Positions 21,901 to 34,708 are shown, counted from the first letter of the stretch. The stretch: 64,000 nt of DNA from Ochotona curzoniae (GCF_017591425.1 NW_024466512.1:13705001-13769000); one strand, 5' to 3'. A program made the numbers and translations. Notes: generated by a model not told the origin, from the letters alone.

Positions 21901-24870
21901 GTTCCAGGACGGGGCTCCCCAGCGCCTAGCTCCATCACAGGCGCCTCTTCTCTTCCCATCCCTCCTTCTGAGCTGACTGTCTCAGTCCCCAAAGCACATC
22001 TGACAAAGTCAACAAAACAAATGAGCAGGGCAAGAATGCCTGGGACAGCCAGTCATTGAGCACACATGGTGACCCCTTGGCACAGCCCTCGCCTCCATGC
22101 CTCTGGCCTCCTTGCACCCTGCAGCCACACCAGGACCTGTAGCAGTCTCATTCGAACCACCTTCTCTAGGCAGCTGCCATGCTCTCACTTAGAAGCAAAA
22201 ATAGCAAGTGCTACTGGTGCTCCCCATGCCCGGTGCTCACAGACACCACCTGGAATGGAGCAGCGCCTGTCTCAGCCTCCAACCTTTGGCCTCTGAGCTT
22301 CTCACCAGCCTCTTAAAGTACAATTAGAAACGAAAGCCAGACACAAGTTTAGAAAAGCCCTGCCCATACTCTATCCTCCCATCCTAAAGATGGTGAGTTG
22401 TACCTTGAATTCCCTAGGGGGTGATCCCTGGGCACTATGGGATCTCCTACTGGGGGCAAATGAAAGAAGAGAGCTCATCTCCCAGCTCATCTCCTGCCTG
22501 CAGAAATGTTTGGCTTCTGCCTCATTTCAGAAGCTCAGCTTTCTCCGGGGCACAATGCAAGATGGCAGAGTGGACGTGGGGCCACAGTCCCTCTGACACC
22601 ACTGGGTAGGCATGTTTTCCCGGCCAGGCAAGGGCTCCGGGCCAGGAGATGCTGAGGCTTTATTTAGCTATTTGTTTTTATTGGTTTTCTCCGGGACTGA
22701 GAGATGCAGCATCCCATGAGAGTTGTATTCCTGCTACCCCTGTGAGCACATGAGTGACACCCCCAAGATTTCAGGAACTAACAGAAGGCTTGGCAACACC
22801 CAGGAACTCCACCTAATGAATCACGCTGCAGGGATAGACCCATCAGGACTAGACACAACACTTCCTAATGGCTCAGTTCGGGCCATACTGTTTAACAGTT
22901 CAAACACACACTGTTGATCCATAAAATACGAATGGCATTTATCTTACAGGAGGCAGCGAGCCAAAGTAACCCACAGCATGGCCCTTGTTCAGTCCCCAGC
23001 ACCACCTCATAAAATGTCTTCTGCAAGCTGGCTTCCCCTCTCGCTTCCGAATGGGAGTGTCTGCCTATGCAGCAAGCCAGTGGCCCTTCTTTGCACTGGG
23101 CCGTTTCTGAATGGAAGAGGGAGGGGACACACGCCCTAGCTTTTTCTTGAACCTTGAGCAGTTTTCAGCATGTGTCCTTGCATTTGGTGGATTTAACATC
23201 CTCTCCTAATTGCAACTGCTTGTACCATTTAGGCGTTTCAGAGGTCCCTCGCTGTTCCCCAGCTGAGAGTTCCACTGACTCCCACTCAAGTCAGCCAAGA
23301 TTACTACTGAATCAACTGCAATTTCATATGCTAAGATTGCCACAGGCTGAGACCAACAGGCATCCCACCTTCTTCCCCTCCACACCATCTCCATCCACAG
23401 CTCATAGATACGCTACAGAGCAGGCAACAGGAATGCAACTCACCTTGGGGAGAAAGCTCTCACTTCCTAGGGCTGGGAAAGGCTCCCTTCGCAGCTGACT
23501 GTATGGGCACTCTGCTGCCCCTGCCCTTTCCCCAGCTTCTGGGACTGGGCCACTGTGCAGCATCAGGAGAGTGCCCAATAAGCTTCTCTGAAAACTTTGA
23601 ACCTGTTGCAATAAAGGTTCAAAGGTAGAAGTTACCTGTTCAAACACTCATCGTAACCTCTGACAGTAAGAAGTGCAGAATTTGGCAAAAGGTCAGAACA
23701 AGAGATTGTTATGCAATGAGATTAAGAGGAAAGAAAAAAAAAAAAAAGACAGGCCTTGGCTTAGACAGTAAACATTTAACAAGAGAAACCTTTTATAAAG
23801 CCCAAAGCTCCAGGGAAAGCTAAGGGGGTGATAGGGCTATTCGTCTGCATTTTTGGCATGGTCCTGGAGATTGTGATAGAGAGAGAAGGTCCAGATAACA
23901 AGAGTGAAAAAGTGTACCTGAGGTTTGGGGAGAGAGGAAAATAAAGTTATGCTGACTGGTTGTAATTTTAAGAGTCGGCCAAAACAGAGGTCTGCATTTA
24001 TAGAGCAGGTTTCTGCTAGATGGGGCCAAAGTTCTCTCCAGAATGAGATGTCTTCCAGGACAACCAACGAAGCTGACTGGTTTAAACCCTGTAGTGTTGA
24101 CAGAGGAGCAAGCCTTAAATGGGGTGTGTTTTGAATGCAGAACCACGGGTACAGCCTACACCACCCACGTCCTAGCAGGGCACCTGGTTCACTGCCTGGC
24201 CCATTTCACTCTGTTCATTTTGAAGTTAGCCCCAGCATGTGTGATTCCAAACTGGGAAGACTACAAGGTATCCTTCTAAAGAGAAATGATGGAGAGAGAT
24301 GAGGCCTAGGAGGCTCTGTGCATCTGCTATTTGTTAGGTGAAGTCCTCGAGACATTTCTCTGGTGGAAGATAGCACCTAAATCACACAGCCAGGCACAGC
24401 CACAGACAACCATTTTAGTGCCTTTGTCCCTTTGCAGGGCTATCGTAGTGGTTAGTGAATGCTGGTCATCAGTGAACTTGGATCTCAGAAAACTTGGCTA
24501 CCTGACTTAGAGAATTGCAGGCAAGTGCTGCCTGGTCCTTTTCTTACTGAATTTGGCTAGCTGGCTAAGATCAATTGCTGCTGACTGCTGCTGGTGGAGT
24601 AACTAGCACTTGAACACAGAGATCTTCTGAGGTCAAATTCTCTTCCAAGTCTGACGTATTGACTCCTCAAGGTCATTTCTTGCTGGCAGGACCCTAGTCC
24701 ATCATTACTGTCTTTAAGAAAAGGGCTTCTAAGAGGTAGCTAAAGAAAATACAGTTCAGTGAGAGCTGGGAGAATGAGTACTACTTGATTGGACCAATGG
24801 TAGGTTGTGTTAGTTAGTAATCGACTGAACACCTGCTGATACCATATCACCAGAAAAAGAAGTTCCATGC

Positions 24871-25058
24871 CAGTGATACTCAAACCACTATAAATGTCAA
24901 GTTCCCTGGAGGGCTGGTTATAATATCATTTACTGGTCTCATTTCAGAGTTTCTGAGTCAGTAGGTTTGAGTTCGGGCTCAAGAGTCTGCATTTTCTGAC
25001 AGTTCAAGGTGATATAGATGCTTCTGGTCTAGGGTCCACATTGGGACCATACTTGGAG
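24871..25058 (+). mobile_element. MER5A-type hAT DNA transposon fossil
   Basis: The element begins 'cagtgatactcaaacca', passes through 'ccctggagggctggtta' and 'cagagtttctgagtcagtag', then 'gtctgcattttctgacag', and ends near 'gggtccacattgggaccat'. This order is characteristic of MER5A. Confidence 0.85.
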
Positions 25059-25127
25059 CTTCCTGCTTCACACAACCATCCTGATTTCAAATGCCCCAAC
25101 TACTGAGGCATCAAAAGGGGTTTAGAG

Positions 25128-25440
25128 GTGAGGGATGGATTTGGCCTAGCAGTTAAGAGAGCACTGGGGATACTTACATCCTACATCAAAGTACCTGAGT
25201 TCAAGAACAATGGTTCTGTTGCCAGTGCAGACCCTGTGGCGGGGGGGTGTTGGGGGGCACCAGTGATGGCTCAAGTGGTTGTTTCCTTGCTACCCATGTG
25301 GAAAAACTGATTAAGTTCCTGCCTCCCAGCTTTAGCCTGGCCCAGCCCTGGGTGTTGTGGACATATAGGAAGTGAATTAATGCATGGGAGCCCTGCCTGT
25401 TTCTATGACTTTTGAAAAAACAAACAAGAAAAGAGAAAAA
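25128..25440 (+). mobile_element. C-SINE, plus orientation
   Basis: Head 'tggcctagcagttaagagag', core with a G-run (25,239-25,258), 'gaagtgaattaatgcatggg', and an A-rich tail before 25,440. Moderately diverged, old subfamily. Confidence 0.72.
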
Positions 25441-28064
25441 AGCCGGGGGAGGGGGGCGTGGTGCTGTGTCTTTGACAGCCTTCACTACAGCATCCTACAG
25501 TTGGGAGGACAACCTGATGCAAATGAAACTTACTGTGTGATCAAAGACAGATAGATATGTTATTCAAGGCCAGACAGCAGGTCAAACTCAGAGAAGAATT
25601 TCAGCAACAACAGCTGGAGGTATTGCCACTCACTGCTCTGCTCCTCCTTCAGATATCTGTGTATTAAAGCCACACACTATCGCAAATATACAGCCATGTG
25701 AGCATAAGTGTGGGTGTGTAGAGGACATCACTCAATCCAGTAACTTCCATTTTATTCATGAGACTACTCGGGACGTAGAAGGGTAAAATAGCTGACTGAG
25801 GCAACATAGGGACTGGATGAGAGGCCTGGGTGAAGAAACCTGCATTCTAGTGCCGTGACTGGCTCTATCATGCCTGGATAAACCTTGTCTTCATTCTAGA
25901 TACACCTGCCCTCCTTCTCCACTTCCAGATATATACATTTGGAATCCAATCAAGAGAAAAATTTCTTCTACTGGGAATGTCTTGAAGCCCCTGAAAAGTG
26001 CAAACCTTCATTTTCAGGGCATTCATCATTGAGATGCCCATGGTGTGGGGCCACAATTCGGACCTCCTTGCACACCCGCTGCTCTAATAGTTTGTAAACT
26101 CTTCCCCTTCTTTTTCTAAAGACAAAGGAACAACACCTCTGGTATCCTACAGTTCTAGAATACCAAACATTAGTGTTCCAGAGTCTTGCAACAAAGCATG
26201 AAAGCAGCCAAGACACTGTTAGGTAGGAAGATAGAAATGAGTCCAAGTGTGTGAAAGGCAGCTGAGGAAAACAAAGCAGCCCTAGGAAGGAATGAGGCAG
26301 CCTTGGAGGCAGCATGGCACTTCACACTACAAGGTCCTGCTCATACCCCAGTAGCATTATAGCTCTTCCCAAGTTAACCCCCAAGGAAAGCACCCCAGGA
26401 GAATCTTCTCTGCCCAGTGCCAAGAGGGCTACCCAGTCTGATGATGCTGGGTAATGAAACATTGGAAGGGCTTTTACCTATTTCACACCCAGGAAGTCCT
26501 TTATACATAACAGGGTAGACATAGGAGGAGAACGAGTGGGAAGTACTGGACCTCATTCCTTTAAAAGGCCCAATAAAAACATATTGTATTCAAACATCTC
26601 TGTTCTTTGCTGAGATGCCCATCTGGCCAGTCAGATATGTTCTCTTTGTTAAACATTCTCACTTTTCTTACTCCAATCAGAATGGCTCTGTCTCTCAGAT
26701 CTATCTGGAGTGGTACCCATCCATCCTGACAGGTATCATACCCCATCAAACCGTGATACCTCCCTTGCCACTACTTTGCATGTCACACCTGGAATTATTT
26801 GCTTATAGGAAGATAAGAACCTCTTCTTCAACCATCTCTGCTCACAATGCCTCTTAACACCCTTTAGAAGTAGACATCAAGACTGTGTGTTTCTGAAAGC
26901 AGGAAAAGACAGACATTACAACCAAACCAACTTCATAGACTCCTTATGTGTCCTTATATATAGCTCTGCCAGTTCAAAAAAAATCCTTCCAGACTGCCTC
27001 TTGGCAAACTGGGAGTTACAAGTGGGGACAATAGCTTCAACATCCAAACTTGCAGTAGCCACAGGAGCCAGGCCACTGTACCTGAACCTCTTTACTGGGT
27101 GCAAAGTGGCCATGGTTCTTGCAGATGGACAGAAGCTCAGTGAGGTTGCATCACTGTAATTCTGTAATTCACAATGGGGTGACAGTGGTGGAGGTGGGCC
27201 CAGGCATTGGTTTTTCATCATTTGAGGCTACATTGCAAAGCCAGATGATCTGCAATGCATCTCTGAAAAGCAGAGCTTGGTCAGAGAGCTCAGCTAATAC
27301 AGGGCATGCTGTAAAGATGAGCCGGGCAGAGCACTTGAGTCTGTCTGACCACTTCAGGGTGATACTTCCACACTCAGAAAAACAAATGAGGTCCTTGGAG
27401 AGGAAAATTAATTTCTTCTTTGAAGAAAACCTCTGTCCTTAGAATGGATCAGATTCACTTTAAGCCTCCAGATACTTTAAAATACTTCACTGGATTCAGC
27501 TACAAAACAATGTTTATGTCAAACATTCTGGGTGAGAATAAAGAAGGAAGGTGGGAGTGAGAGGAAAAATGGAAATCCTTACAGGCCTGCAGTCATTGAG
27601 ACAGGTGGGGGCAGTTCAGTGCTTAGGGAGGAAGGATCTCAGGTGGTTCTGGATGCCAATCCAAGTCTTAGAAAGTCAGGCAGCGTGGCCCTTAATGAAA
27701 GCAGAGGAGAGGGCGAGGATGGCAGGCTGAATCTGCCGCTGTGTCCTTGCAGTGGTGGAGATGTGAGGCCCAGCTGAGCAGGAGAACAGAAAGGGTGATG
27801 GAACAAAGTGGCCAAAGGAGAGCTGCCTGACCTTTAGCTTTCTACATGGCAGAGCTGACTTTGAAGTTTATCCCTCTACTCATAAAGGACAAAGTTCCTT
27901 AAACCCTCCCTCAGCAAGGCTGCCACTCTTCACCACCAGAATTCTGTAACCACCCTTTCCCTGGTTATCTGATCTTTCAAAAGCCTAATGGGTAAAGTAC
28001 AGCTTCCAAAGAAGCAATCCAAAGTTCTCACGAGAGAGCTTCTCTGAAGGCCTTCTGTGTAAGG

Positions 28065-28285
28065 TGCAAATGTTTTGAGCACTAACTGTGTGAGCCACCT
28101 GTGTGCTAACAGCTTGGCCTCCCAGATCTCATCTAATCTTGCAGCAAGCCTCTGGAGGAGTTATTCATGTTATCTGGAAGGAGACGAAAGCCTAAGAGAG
28201 GCCAAGTAACTTGCCCAAGGTACACAACCAACAGTTGGCAGGCCCTGAGAGTGAGGTTTTAAGCTGATGCCAAAGGTAGGACAAT
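28065..28285 (-). repeat. MIR SINE fossil, antisense
   Basis: The plus strand shows the inverted MIR signature: 'gagcactaactgtgtgagcc', then 'ggccaagtaacttgcccaag' and 'gtacacaaccaacagttggc'. Ancient, shared across mammals. Confidence 0.75.
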
Positions 28286-28992
28286 AGCCACCTTCCCCAC
28301 CTGAGTAGAGCTTCCCATCTTCCTGGATATCCTTCCAGCTCTGAGCTCATTTCCCACACACAGTCTTGCTGTTCCCAACTGGAGGGGCCAGGGCACCACA
28401 AATCCCAGCTGTACAATTTGCTACCCCAACATGATTGGTGCCCTGGCGACATTGCGCAACTCACCATCAACCCCATAGCATAGGGGCATAACAGAATACA
28501 AGGGGGAAGCGGACCCCAAGCTCGGTGTTTCTGGCTGTGCATCACTCTTGACTCTAGTCACTGACAGCTATAGCTTGGGTGTGCATGCTCTGGCAGCTGC
28601 TTGCTCACTCTTTGTGGAAAGGAAGGGTTATACTAATATAGTGTTTAATTGACAAGAATGTTGTTTGTGAAGATTGTAATATAAAACATGCCTCAACTCA
28701 AGACACATCTCCCCACCCCCCAATCACACATACAAAGCAAAGTTCCTAGTAGCCATGGATCTGAGCTTGCTGCTTGCTGAAACGTGCTATACTGCTGAGC
28801 TGAAAAACTCAGATCCCCTACACCCTTGGGTGGCCGGGCACTCATGGATAGTCATCCAGGAGCTTCAGGGTGCTGTATATTACTGTTCTTCTAAGTATCA
28901 TGACACAAACAGGGTGGGGACACTGGGACAGAGGCAACTTGGTCCTTTTTCAGTAGGAGTCTCAGATGAGCATTTAAGAATCAAAGATCCAG

Positions 28993-29323
28993 GACCAAGC
29001 ATGGTAGCCTAGTGGCTAAAGTCATTACCTTGCATGTGCTGGGATCCCAAATGGGTGCTGGTTTGTATCTCAGCTGCTCCACTTGCCATCAAGCTCTCTG
29101 CTTGTGGCCTGTGAAAGCAGTGGAGAATGGCCCAAAGTCTTGGGACCCTGCATTCACATGGGAGACCCAGAGGAAGCTCCTGGCTCCTGGCTTTGGATCA
29201 GCTCAGCTCTGGCCATGGTGGTCACTTAGGAAGTGAACTAGCAGATGGAAGATCTTTCTATCTGTATCTCCTACTCTCTGTAAATCTGACTTCTCCTCAA
29301 AAAGAAACAGAAAAGAGAAAAGA
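28993..29323 (+). mobile_element. C-SINE with target-site duplication
   Basis: Head 'tagcctagtggctaaagtca', core 'tcccaaatgggtgctgg', 'ggagacccagaggaagctcc' and an A-rich tail. A 17-base direct repeat (aagaatcaaagatccag / aagaatcagagatccag, one mismatch) flanks it at 28,976-28,992 and 29,324-29,340. Confidence 0.9.
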
Positions 29324-29340
29324 AAGAATCAGAGATCCAG

Positions 29341-29490
29341 CAATGCCAAAACTGGATATACATCCATACAAAATAAAATCAGATTGTCAAGGAGACATCT
29401 ACACTGCCAGGTGCTTTGTGGCATTATTCATAAGAACCAGGTTATGGAGTCAACCTAACTATCTACCAGTAGGTGAATGGTAAAGAAAAC
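29341..29490 (+). mobile_element. L1 ORF2 3'-end fragment, sense
   Basis: 'gtggcattattcataagaac', 'atggagtcaacctaactatc' and 'taggtgaatggtaaagaaaa' match the conserved 3' end of mammalian L1 ORF2. It is short and has no open frame. Confidence 0.65.
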
Positions 29491-30268
29491 AAGGCAAGGA
29501 CTCAGACCTGCCCAGTCCAGTACTGCAACCAGCACTGAGCCCTGAACCTGGGAGTGGAGGCAGGTCCGTCTGAATGAAGGTGTGCAGGAGGAGAGCATGT
29601 ACACCACATTTGAGAGATTGTGGGTGAAGAAAATACATAAAATTCCAGTTGCAAAACACTAATCATGGGCCAAAGCCATAATGATTGGCAATACTAGGTT
29701 AGTAATCTCATGGTTCCTTTGACTCTTTCAAATGTGTCTGCTAGAAACTTTTAAAGAATATATCTGTGGGTCTCTTTCTTCCACACACACCTACTGCTTT
29801 CCATGGATAATATATATTTCATATTGCTGATTTAGCACCTTACTTAGTGTCCATACAATAGAAAGGTGATATCCAGTGAACACTCAGATTGCCTTATCCT
29901 ATCTCCGGACACCACTAGCGGCGATGCCTTTTGCCTCTTCCTCTGGTTAGTGTAGCAGCTGAGATGTATCACTTTGGGCTGGCACAACATCCACGCAGCA
30001 CTGTGTTATGATCTGCTTAACCAAAGAGGTAGCCACTTATTATAAAGCTGCTATGGTTCATGGACTGTGGTGCCATGCAAGGTGCTTGCTAGTTCTTCAC
30101 CTGATCGTCACAGAAGTTCATCAGGATAGTTACAAAATAGAGAAATTGGGGATTAAACATCACATAAGGTGTATCCAAGCCAGCTGAGGGGCCAGCGACT
30201 CTGCAACACCGCCCCCTCAGTAGGAGGTGCCCTGGCCCCAGGCAGGAGGGTGGATGTCTGGGGGGAAG

Positions 30269-30303
30269 CCAATACCTCCCCCCTCCCACCCCAAGCCTTT
30301 AAA
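30269..30303 (+). promoter_or_regulatory. Promoter-like module: CCAAT, CACCC and TTTAAA elements
   Basis: Within 35 bases on the plus strand lie CCAAT (30,269-30,273), CCTCCCACCCC (30,282-30,292) and TTTAAAGG (30,298-30,305), in the order and spacing of a classic TATA-type Pol II promoter. The surrounding sequence is GC-rich and is not part of a repeat I recognise. An AATAAA follows at 30,684-30,689. No known gene is expected here. Transcription is inference. Confidence 0.35.
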
Positions 30304-30683
30304 GGTGCCTTCCTTTGCGTTGGAGCCTAGTCTCTGGCCCACAGCCTGAGGAGAGCCACTCACTCCACACACCCAGCAAGTGCACAGGCTGGGAACCTTT
30401 CACACAACAGAGAGGAAATGCCAGGAAGTGGGAGAGCCTCTGGGCTTTTCCAGACAAGAAGCCCACGGGGGCGGAGGAGGCACAAGGGACATCCTGCTTG
30501 GCTCTGGATGGGGTCCACCAGAGAAAAGTGGCCAGAGGCCAAGCCCAGGGACACGCAGGTCGCTGATTGGCGCAAGGGGGAGAGCAGTGGGAGAATATTC
30601 TCTCGCCAATTTCTGCATCTCATCACCAGAAAAGAATGGATTTCAGCACATCTTTATTCATTTTGTTTTTGTGACCTTGTAAC

Positions 30684-30689
30684 AATAAA
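30684..30689 (+). terminator. AATAAA polyadenylation-like signal
   Basis: AATAAA in 'gtaacaataaatatatgg', 381 bases downstream of the TTTAAA motif at 30,298, followed within 25 bases by the GT-containing stretch 'ggtcttggtgagac'. It lies in host sequence just before a SINE target-site duplication, so it is not a SINE tail. Confidence 0.3.
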
Positions 30690-30726
30690 TATATGGTCTT
30701 GGTGAGACAAAAATGTTATGAAAAGT

Positions 30727-31009
30727 CAGGTCCCGTGCGGTAGCCTAGTGGCTAAAGTCCTCACCTTGCATGTGCTGGGATCCAATGTGGGCACCGATGT
30801 GTGTCCCAGCTGCTCTGCTTTTCTTCCAGCTCCCTGCTTGTGGCCTGGGACCCTGCACCCCATGGGAGACCTGGAAAAAGCTCCTGGTTCAGTTCAGCTT
30901 AGCTCTGGCAGTAGCGGCTGCCTGGGGAGTGAACCAGCAGAAGAAGATCTTTGTGTCTCTCCTTCTCTCTGTAAGTCTGACTTTCTAATCAAAATAAATC
31001 TTAAAAAAT
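30727..31009 (+). mobile_element. C-SINE with target-site duplication
   Basis: Head 'cggtagcctagtggctaaag', core 'gcttgtggcctgggaccctg' (a short internal deletion relative to other copies), tail 'aatcaaaataaatcttaaaa'. A 15-base direct repeat with one mismatch (aatgttatgaaaagt / aatgttttgaaaagt) lies at 30,712-30,726 and 31,010-31,024. Confidence 0.92.
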
Positions 31010-31036
31010 AATGTTTTGAAAAGTGGCTTCGGGAAG

Positions 31037-31368
31037 GGGATGGTCAGCACAGTGGTTTAACAGACTAATCCTCTTCCTGCCAGTGCAGGCATCCCATATG
31101 GGTGCCAGTTCATGTCCTGGCTATTCCAATGCCAACTCAGCTATCTACTTAATGACCTGGTAAGGCAATGGAGGATTGCCCAAGTCCTTGGTTCCTGAAG
31201 ACCCAGGTAGGAGACTTAGAAGAAGCTCCTGGCTCCTAGCTTTGGATTGGCTCAGCTCTGGCTGTGGGGCCATTTGGGGAGTGAATCAGCAGATGGCAGG
31301 CCTTTCTCTACCTCTTCTCTCTCTGCAACATCTGCCTTTCCAATAAAAATAAATATTTTTTTAAAAAG
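31037..31368 (+). mobile_element. C-SINE in tandem with the preceding copy
   Basis: Head 'ggtcagcacagtggtttaac', 'gcatcccatatgggtgccag', 'gaagctcctggctcctagct' and tail 'ccaataaaaataaatatttt'. An older head type than its left neighbour, in the same orientation, 27 bases away. Confidence 0.85.
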
Positions 31369-31433
31369 TTCTTGGGTAAACACAGTGTCTGGGAGTTAGT
31401 GGCATCACTATTATTCATAAAGTATCTTCTTTT

Positions 31434-31690
31434 AGGATTTATTTATTTGAAAGGCAGAAAGCAGGGAGAAAGAGAGAGAGAATGTTCCATCTGTTGCTTT
31501 AGTCTTCAGATGGCTGTCATGGCTGGAGGCAAGCTGGGAGCCTGGAATTCTATCAGGGTCCCCCATGTGGGTGGGAAGAACTCACATACATGGGACACCT
31601 ACTGATTTCTCAGGCTCATCATGCCAGGCTTGCAGGTGGCCCCATCATGATGCTCACCTGTGAAGTGTCTGAATACCAAGCACGTGGAGC
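31434..31690 (-). mobile_element. Antisense C-SINE fragment
   Basis: The inverted tail 'ggatttatttatttgaaagg' is followed by a GA run, 'cagatggctgtcatggctg' and 'cagggtcccccatgtggg'. It lacks a clear head. Confidence 0.75.
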
Positions 31691-33128
31691 AGTTAGTTGC
31701 CCTTCCCCCCATGGTGTTCTGGAAGGTTTTGCTCTTCATGCTATAATGTCATGTGCGGAGGGGGGCAGTCCCCTAGGCTGTAAGACACACTACAGAACTA
31801 ACACTCAGCAGCCTGGCTTGAGGCGTCGCCAATCCGCCAAGCTTCAGATGGCATTGGCAGCTAGTGGCAGAGCTGGTTGTAGAAAGCATCAATTTGAACC
31901 CTGAGTTCCTCAAAGCAAGCTCAGCTGTGAAATCAGGGTGAGAAAGAGTCCTGTTGAGGGTTGAGAACTAGAGGGTTGGAGCAGACGGGGAGGGATTCTC
32001 TGCCTCTTGTACAACTGCTTGTAGAAACAAGGGCAGAACGTTCTCATTGGTCAGCCAAGGTGCTTGCTGCATTCGCAGCTTTCTAGCAGTTCTGTGTACA
32101 TGGTTCCCTGAAGCAACGGCTTTTGAATCCCTAGGAATCAGCTTTGCTAGAGACCGAATACATGTTCTGCTGGTTCCCGCTCTTTCTTTGATTCCACCAG
32201 CTTTTCCTTAGTGGAAGCTTCATTTTCAGAGAACATAGCAAGAAGTTTGAAGTCCACAGCCTGATGAATGTAGACAGTTTTACCTGCTCTTACATCTGGG
32301 GTGGTTAGTGCAAGGTGTGCCATAGCTTCTGGAATGTTGCATTAGGAAGTTGCACAGCAGACCTGGAAAGACGCTTGCTACCATCCATCACCCAAAGCAC
32401 CACCTAGGAGTGTTCAGGAATCCATCAGCGTGCCAGGATCTCAGGGAAGAAGCAGGCAAGGATGGAGGGTTTTGTCCTTGGGCTATTTTCCCTTGAGCAA
32501 CTGAAACAACAGTCTTATGAACTGGGTAAAGGCTGACGTGTGTGAGGCACTCACTGCGCCTCTCCCTCAAGGCGATTCTGGGTTCATCTGCCTACATTGC
32601 AAGTGAGCCACACGCTTCACTCTGCCTCTCACCTTCTCCGTGAAGGAGTTGGAACCTACACACCCTAAATCTTTCCTTTCCTTTCAAACTTGATCAGACC
32701 ACTATTTTACAAATTGAAAGGAGGCAGGTGGCAAACAGAGAGGGAGGGAGGGCAGTTAGAAACATACTAGAGGTTTTACTAACAGCATGCTTTATCCTGG
32801 ATACAGCTAATCTTATCTGACCTCAGATGCTGAACAGCTGGTCCTATATCTAGTTTATGGCCTAGGCTGGTCATGCATTAAGGAAGCCATAGATCAGGCA
32901 GAAAGAACTCTCCCTCTGCAAGGCTCTCTTCAGGAAATAGGTGGGATAAAGAGCTACCCCACTGATACGAAAAGCAAGCTACTTCTGTTTCAGGTTATCG
33001 TTGAATAAAACGACCACCATTGCACTAGACATTTGTAAGTGTGGGAATCCCCTAGGAGGGAGGCCAGAGAAGCAGAGGGAAGAGTGGGCCCCTCCACCAG
33101 CCACACTCCCTCTTTCACCTGGGTTTTT

Positions 33129-33441
33129 TAAAAGATTTATTTTTATTATTATTATTTTTTATTGGAAAGGCGGATATACAGAGAGGAGAGACAGAGAGGA
33201 AGATCTTCCATCCGATGATTCACTCCCCAAGTGAGCGCCACAGCCAATGCTATGCCGATCCGAAGCCAGGAGCCTCTTCCGGGTCTCCCACGCGGGTGCA
33301 GGGTCCCAAAGCCTTGGGCCGTCCTCGACTGCCCTCCCGGGCCACAGGCAGGGAGCCGGAAAGGAAGCGGGGCTGCCGGGATTAGAACCGGCGCCCATAT
33401 GGGATCCCGGGCGTGCAAGGTGAGGACTTTAACCACTGCGC
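33129..33441 (-). mobile_element. Young antisense C-SINE with 13-bp target-site duplication
   Basis: One of the least diverged copies in the window: tail complement 'aaaagatttatttttattat', 'gattcactccccaagtgagc', 'cgggtctcccacgcgggtgc', 'gcccatatgggatcccgggc', and head complement 'ggactttaaccactgcgcc'. A perfect 13-base direct repeat, cacctgggttttt, flanks it at 33,116-33,128 and 33,442-33,454. High CpG retention also argues for youth. Confidence 0.95.
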
Positions 33442-33816
33442 CACCTGGGTTTTTAACTTCAGGTCTTTCTACTCTAACCAAGTAAGTGCATCTGACAAAT
33501 GAGGGGCTGTGACCATGGCCTTTAGTCTGAGGTTAGTATCTGTGCATCCGCACCCCGGTGCTCTCCCTGAGGACCATGAAGAAACAGAAGTGATTGAGCT
33601 CAGCAGAGAACCACTGGCAGCCACAGAGGGAATCCAGGCTCCTAGAAGTCTGAGGACCCAGCCAGTGTGAAGTGCCTCTGACCTGAGGAATTAAGGCTTA
33701 GCCAAGGAATTAAGTTTAATGCGTGCTTTTTCTTAACAGGTGTGCTATGCAGCATCTCTTTTAAATGAAAACTCCACCTTCCTTATTTATTTATTTCCTT
33801 ATTTCAAAATGTTAAC

Positions 33817-34134
33817 CGGGCCTAGTGGCTAAAAGTCCTCGCCTTGCAAGCGCCAGGATCCCATATGGGCACCGATTCTGATCCCGGCAGCTCCACTTCC
33901 CATCCAGCTCCCTGCTTATAACCAGGGAAGGCAGTGGAGGACGGCTCAAGGCCTTGGGACCCTGCACTAGCGTGGGAGACCTGGAAGTGGCTCCCAGCTC
34001 CTGGCTTTGGATCAGCACAGCTCTTGCCATTGCGGCTGCTTGGGGAGTGAATCAACAGATAAAAGATTTCCCTCTCTGTCTCTCCTTCTCTCTGTGCATC
34101 TCACTCTCCGGTAAAAATAATCTAAATCTGTTTT
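33817..34134 (+). mobile_element. C-SINE with target-site duplication
   Basis: Head 'gggcctagtggctaaaagtc', 'caggatcccatatgggcacc', 'gactgcttggggagtgaatc'-like end region, tail 'cggtaaaaataatctaaatc'. A direct repeat (aaaatgttaac / aagatgttaac) sits at its two borders. Confidence 0.9.
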
Positions 34135-34376
34135 AAGATGTTAACAAAAATATGAAAATTGAAATAAGCAAAACAAGCAAAAATCCATCTGTTATTTCCC
34201 GTTACTTCCCTTTCCATGTCTGGTGTATGTAATCTTTTCTTTGCAAGTTTGAGTGTTTTTTAAAGAAACAAACTAAAATGGACTAGTATGCGTGTCGTTT
34301 ATACTCTGCTTATTTATTCACCAGCACATTGTGGCATCAGAATCACTAAATGTACATTTAAAATATCATTTTTAGG

Positions 34377-34708
34377 GTCACACCGTGTGGCTTGATAGTG
34401 TAAGCCACTGTTGGGATGTTGCTTCCCTCTGATGAAGAGGGCTGGCTCAAGTCCTAGCAATTCTGTTTCTCAGTCAGCTTCCTGCTAATGCATCTGGGAT
34501 GCAGCAGGTGGTGGCTCAGGTACTCAGGCGCTGCCATCCAGGGGGAAGAGCTGCATGGGATTCCTGGCTCCTGACTTTGGAGTAACCCAGCTTCAGGTGC
34601 CATAGCCCTTGGAGGAGTGAATCAACAGATGGAATTAATCCTCCTCCTCTCTCTCTCTGTCCATAGCCTACCTTTTCAATAAATAGATAAAAATAGAAAT
34701 CTTTATAA
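34377..34708 (+). mobile_element. Older C-SINE, plus orientation
   Basis: Head 'gtcacaccgtgtggcttgat', core 'cagtcagcttcctgctaatg', 'ggagtgaatcaacagatgg' and tail 'aataaatagataaaaataga'. Older subfamily. Confidence 0.75.

Noticed and set aside
21798..21929. GC-rich open frames on both strands upstream of ACSL5 exon 1
   Set aside because: They are low-complexity proline/glycine translations of C-rich/G-rich promoter sequence.
30315..30705. Three overlapping 83-100 residue frames downstream of the promoter-like module
   Set aside because: None has a recognisable domain and the GC-rich composition alone explains them. I kept the regulatory motifs as a finding but do not call a protein.
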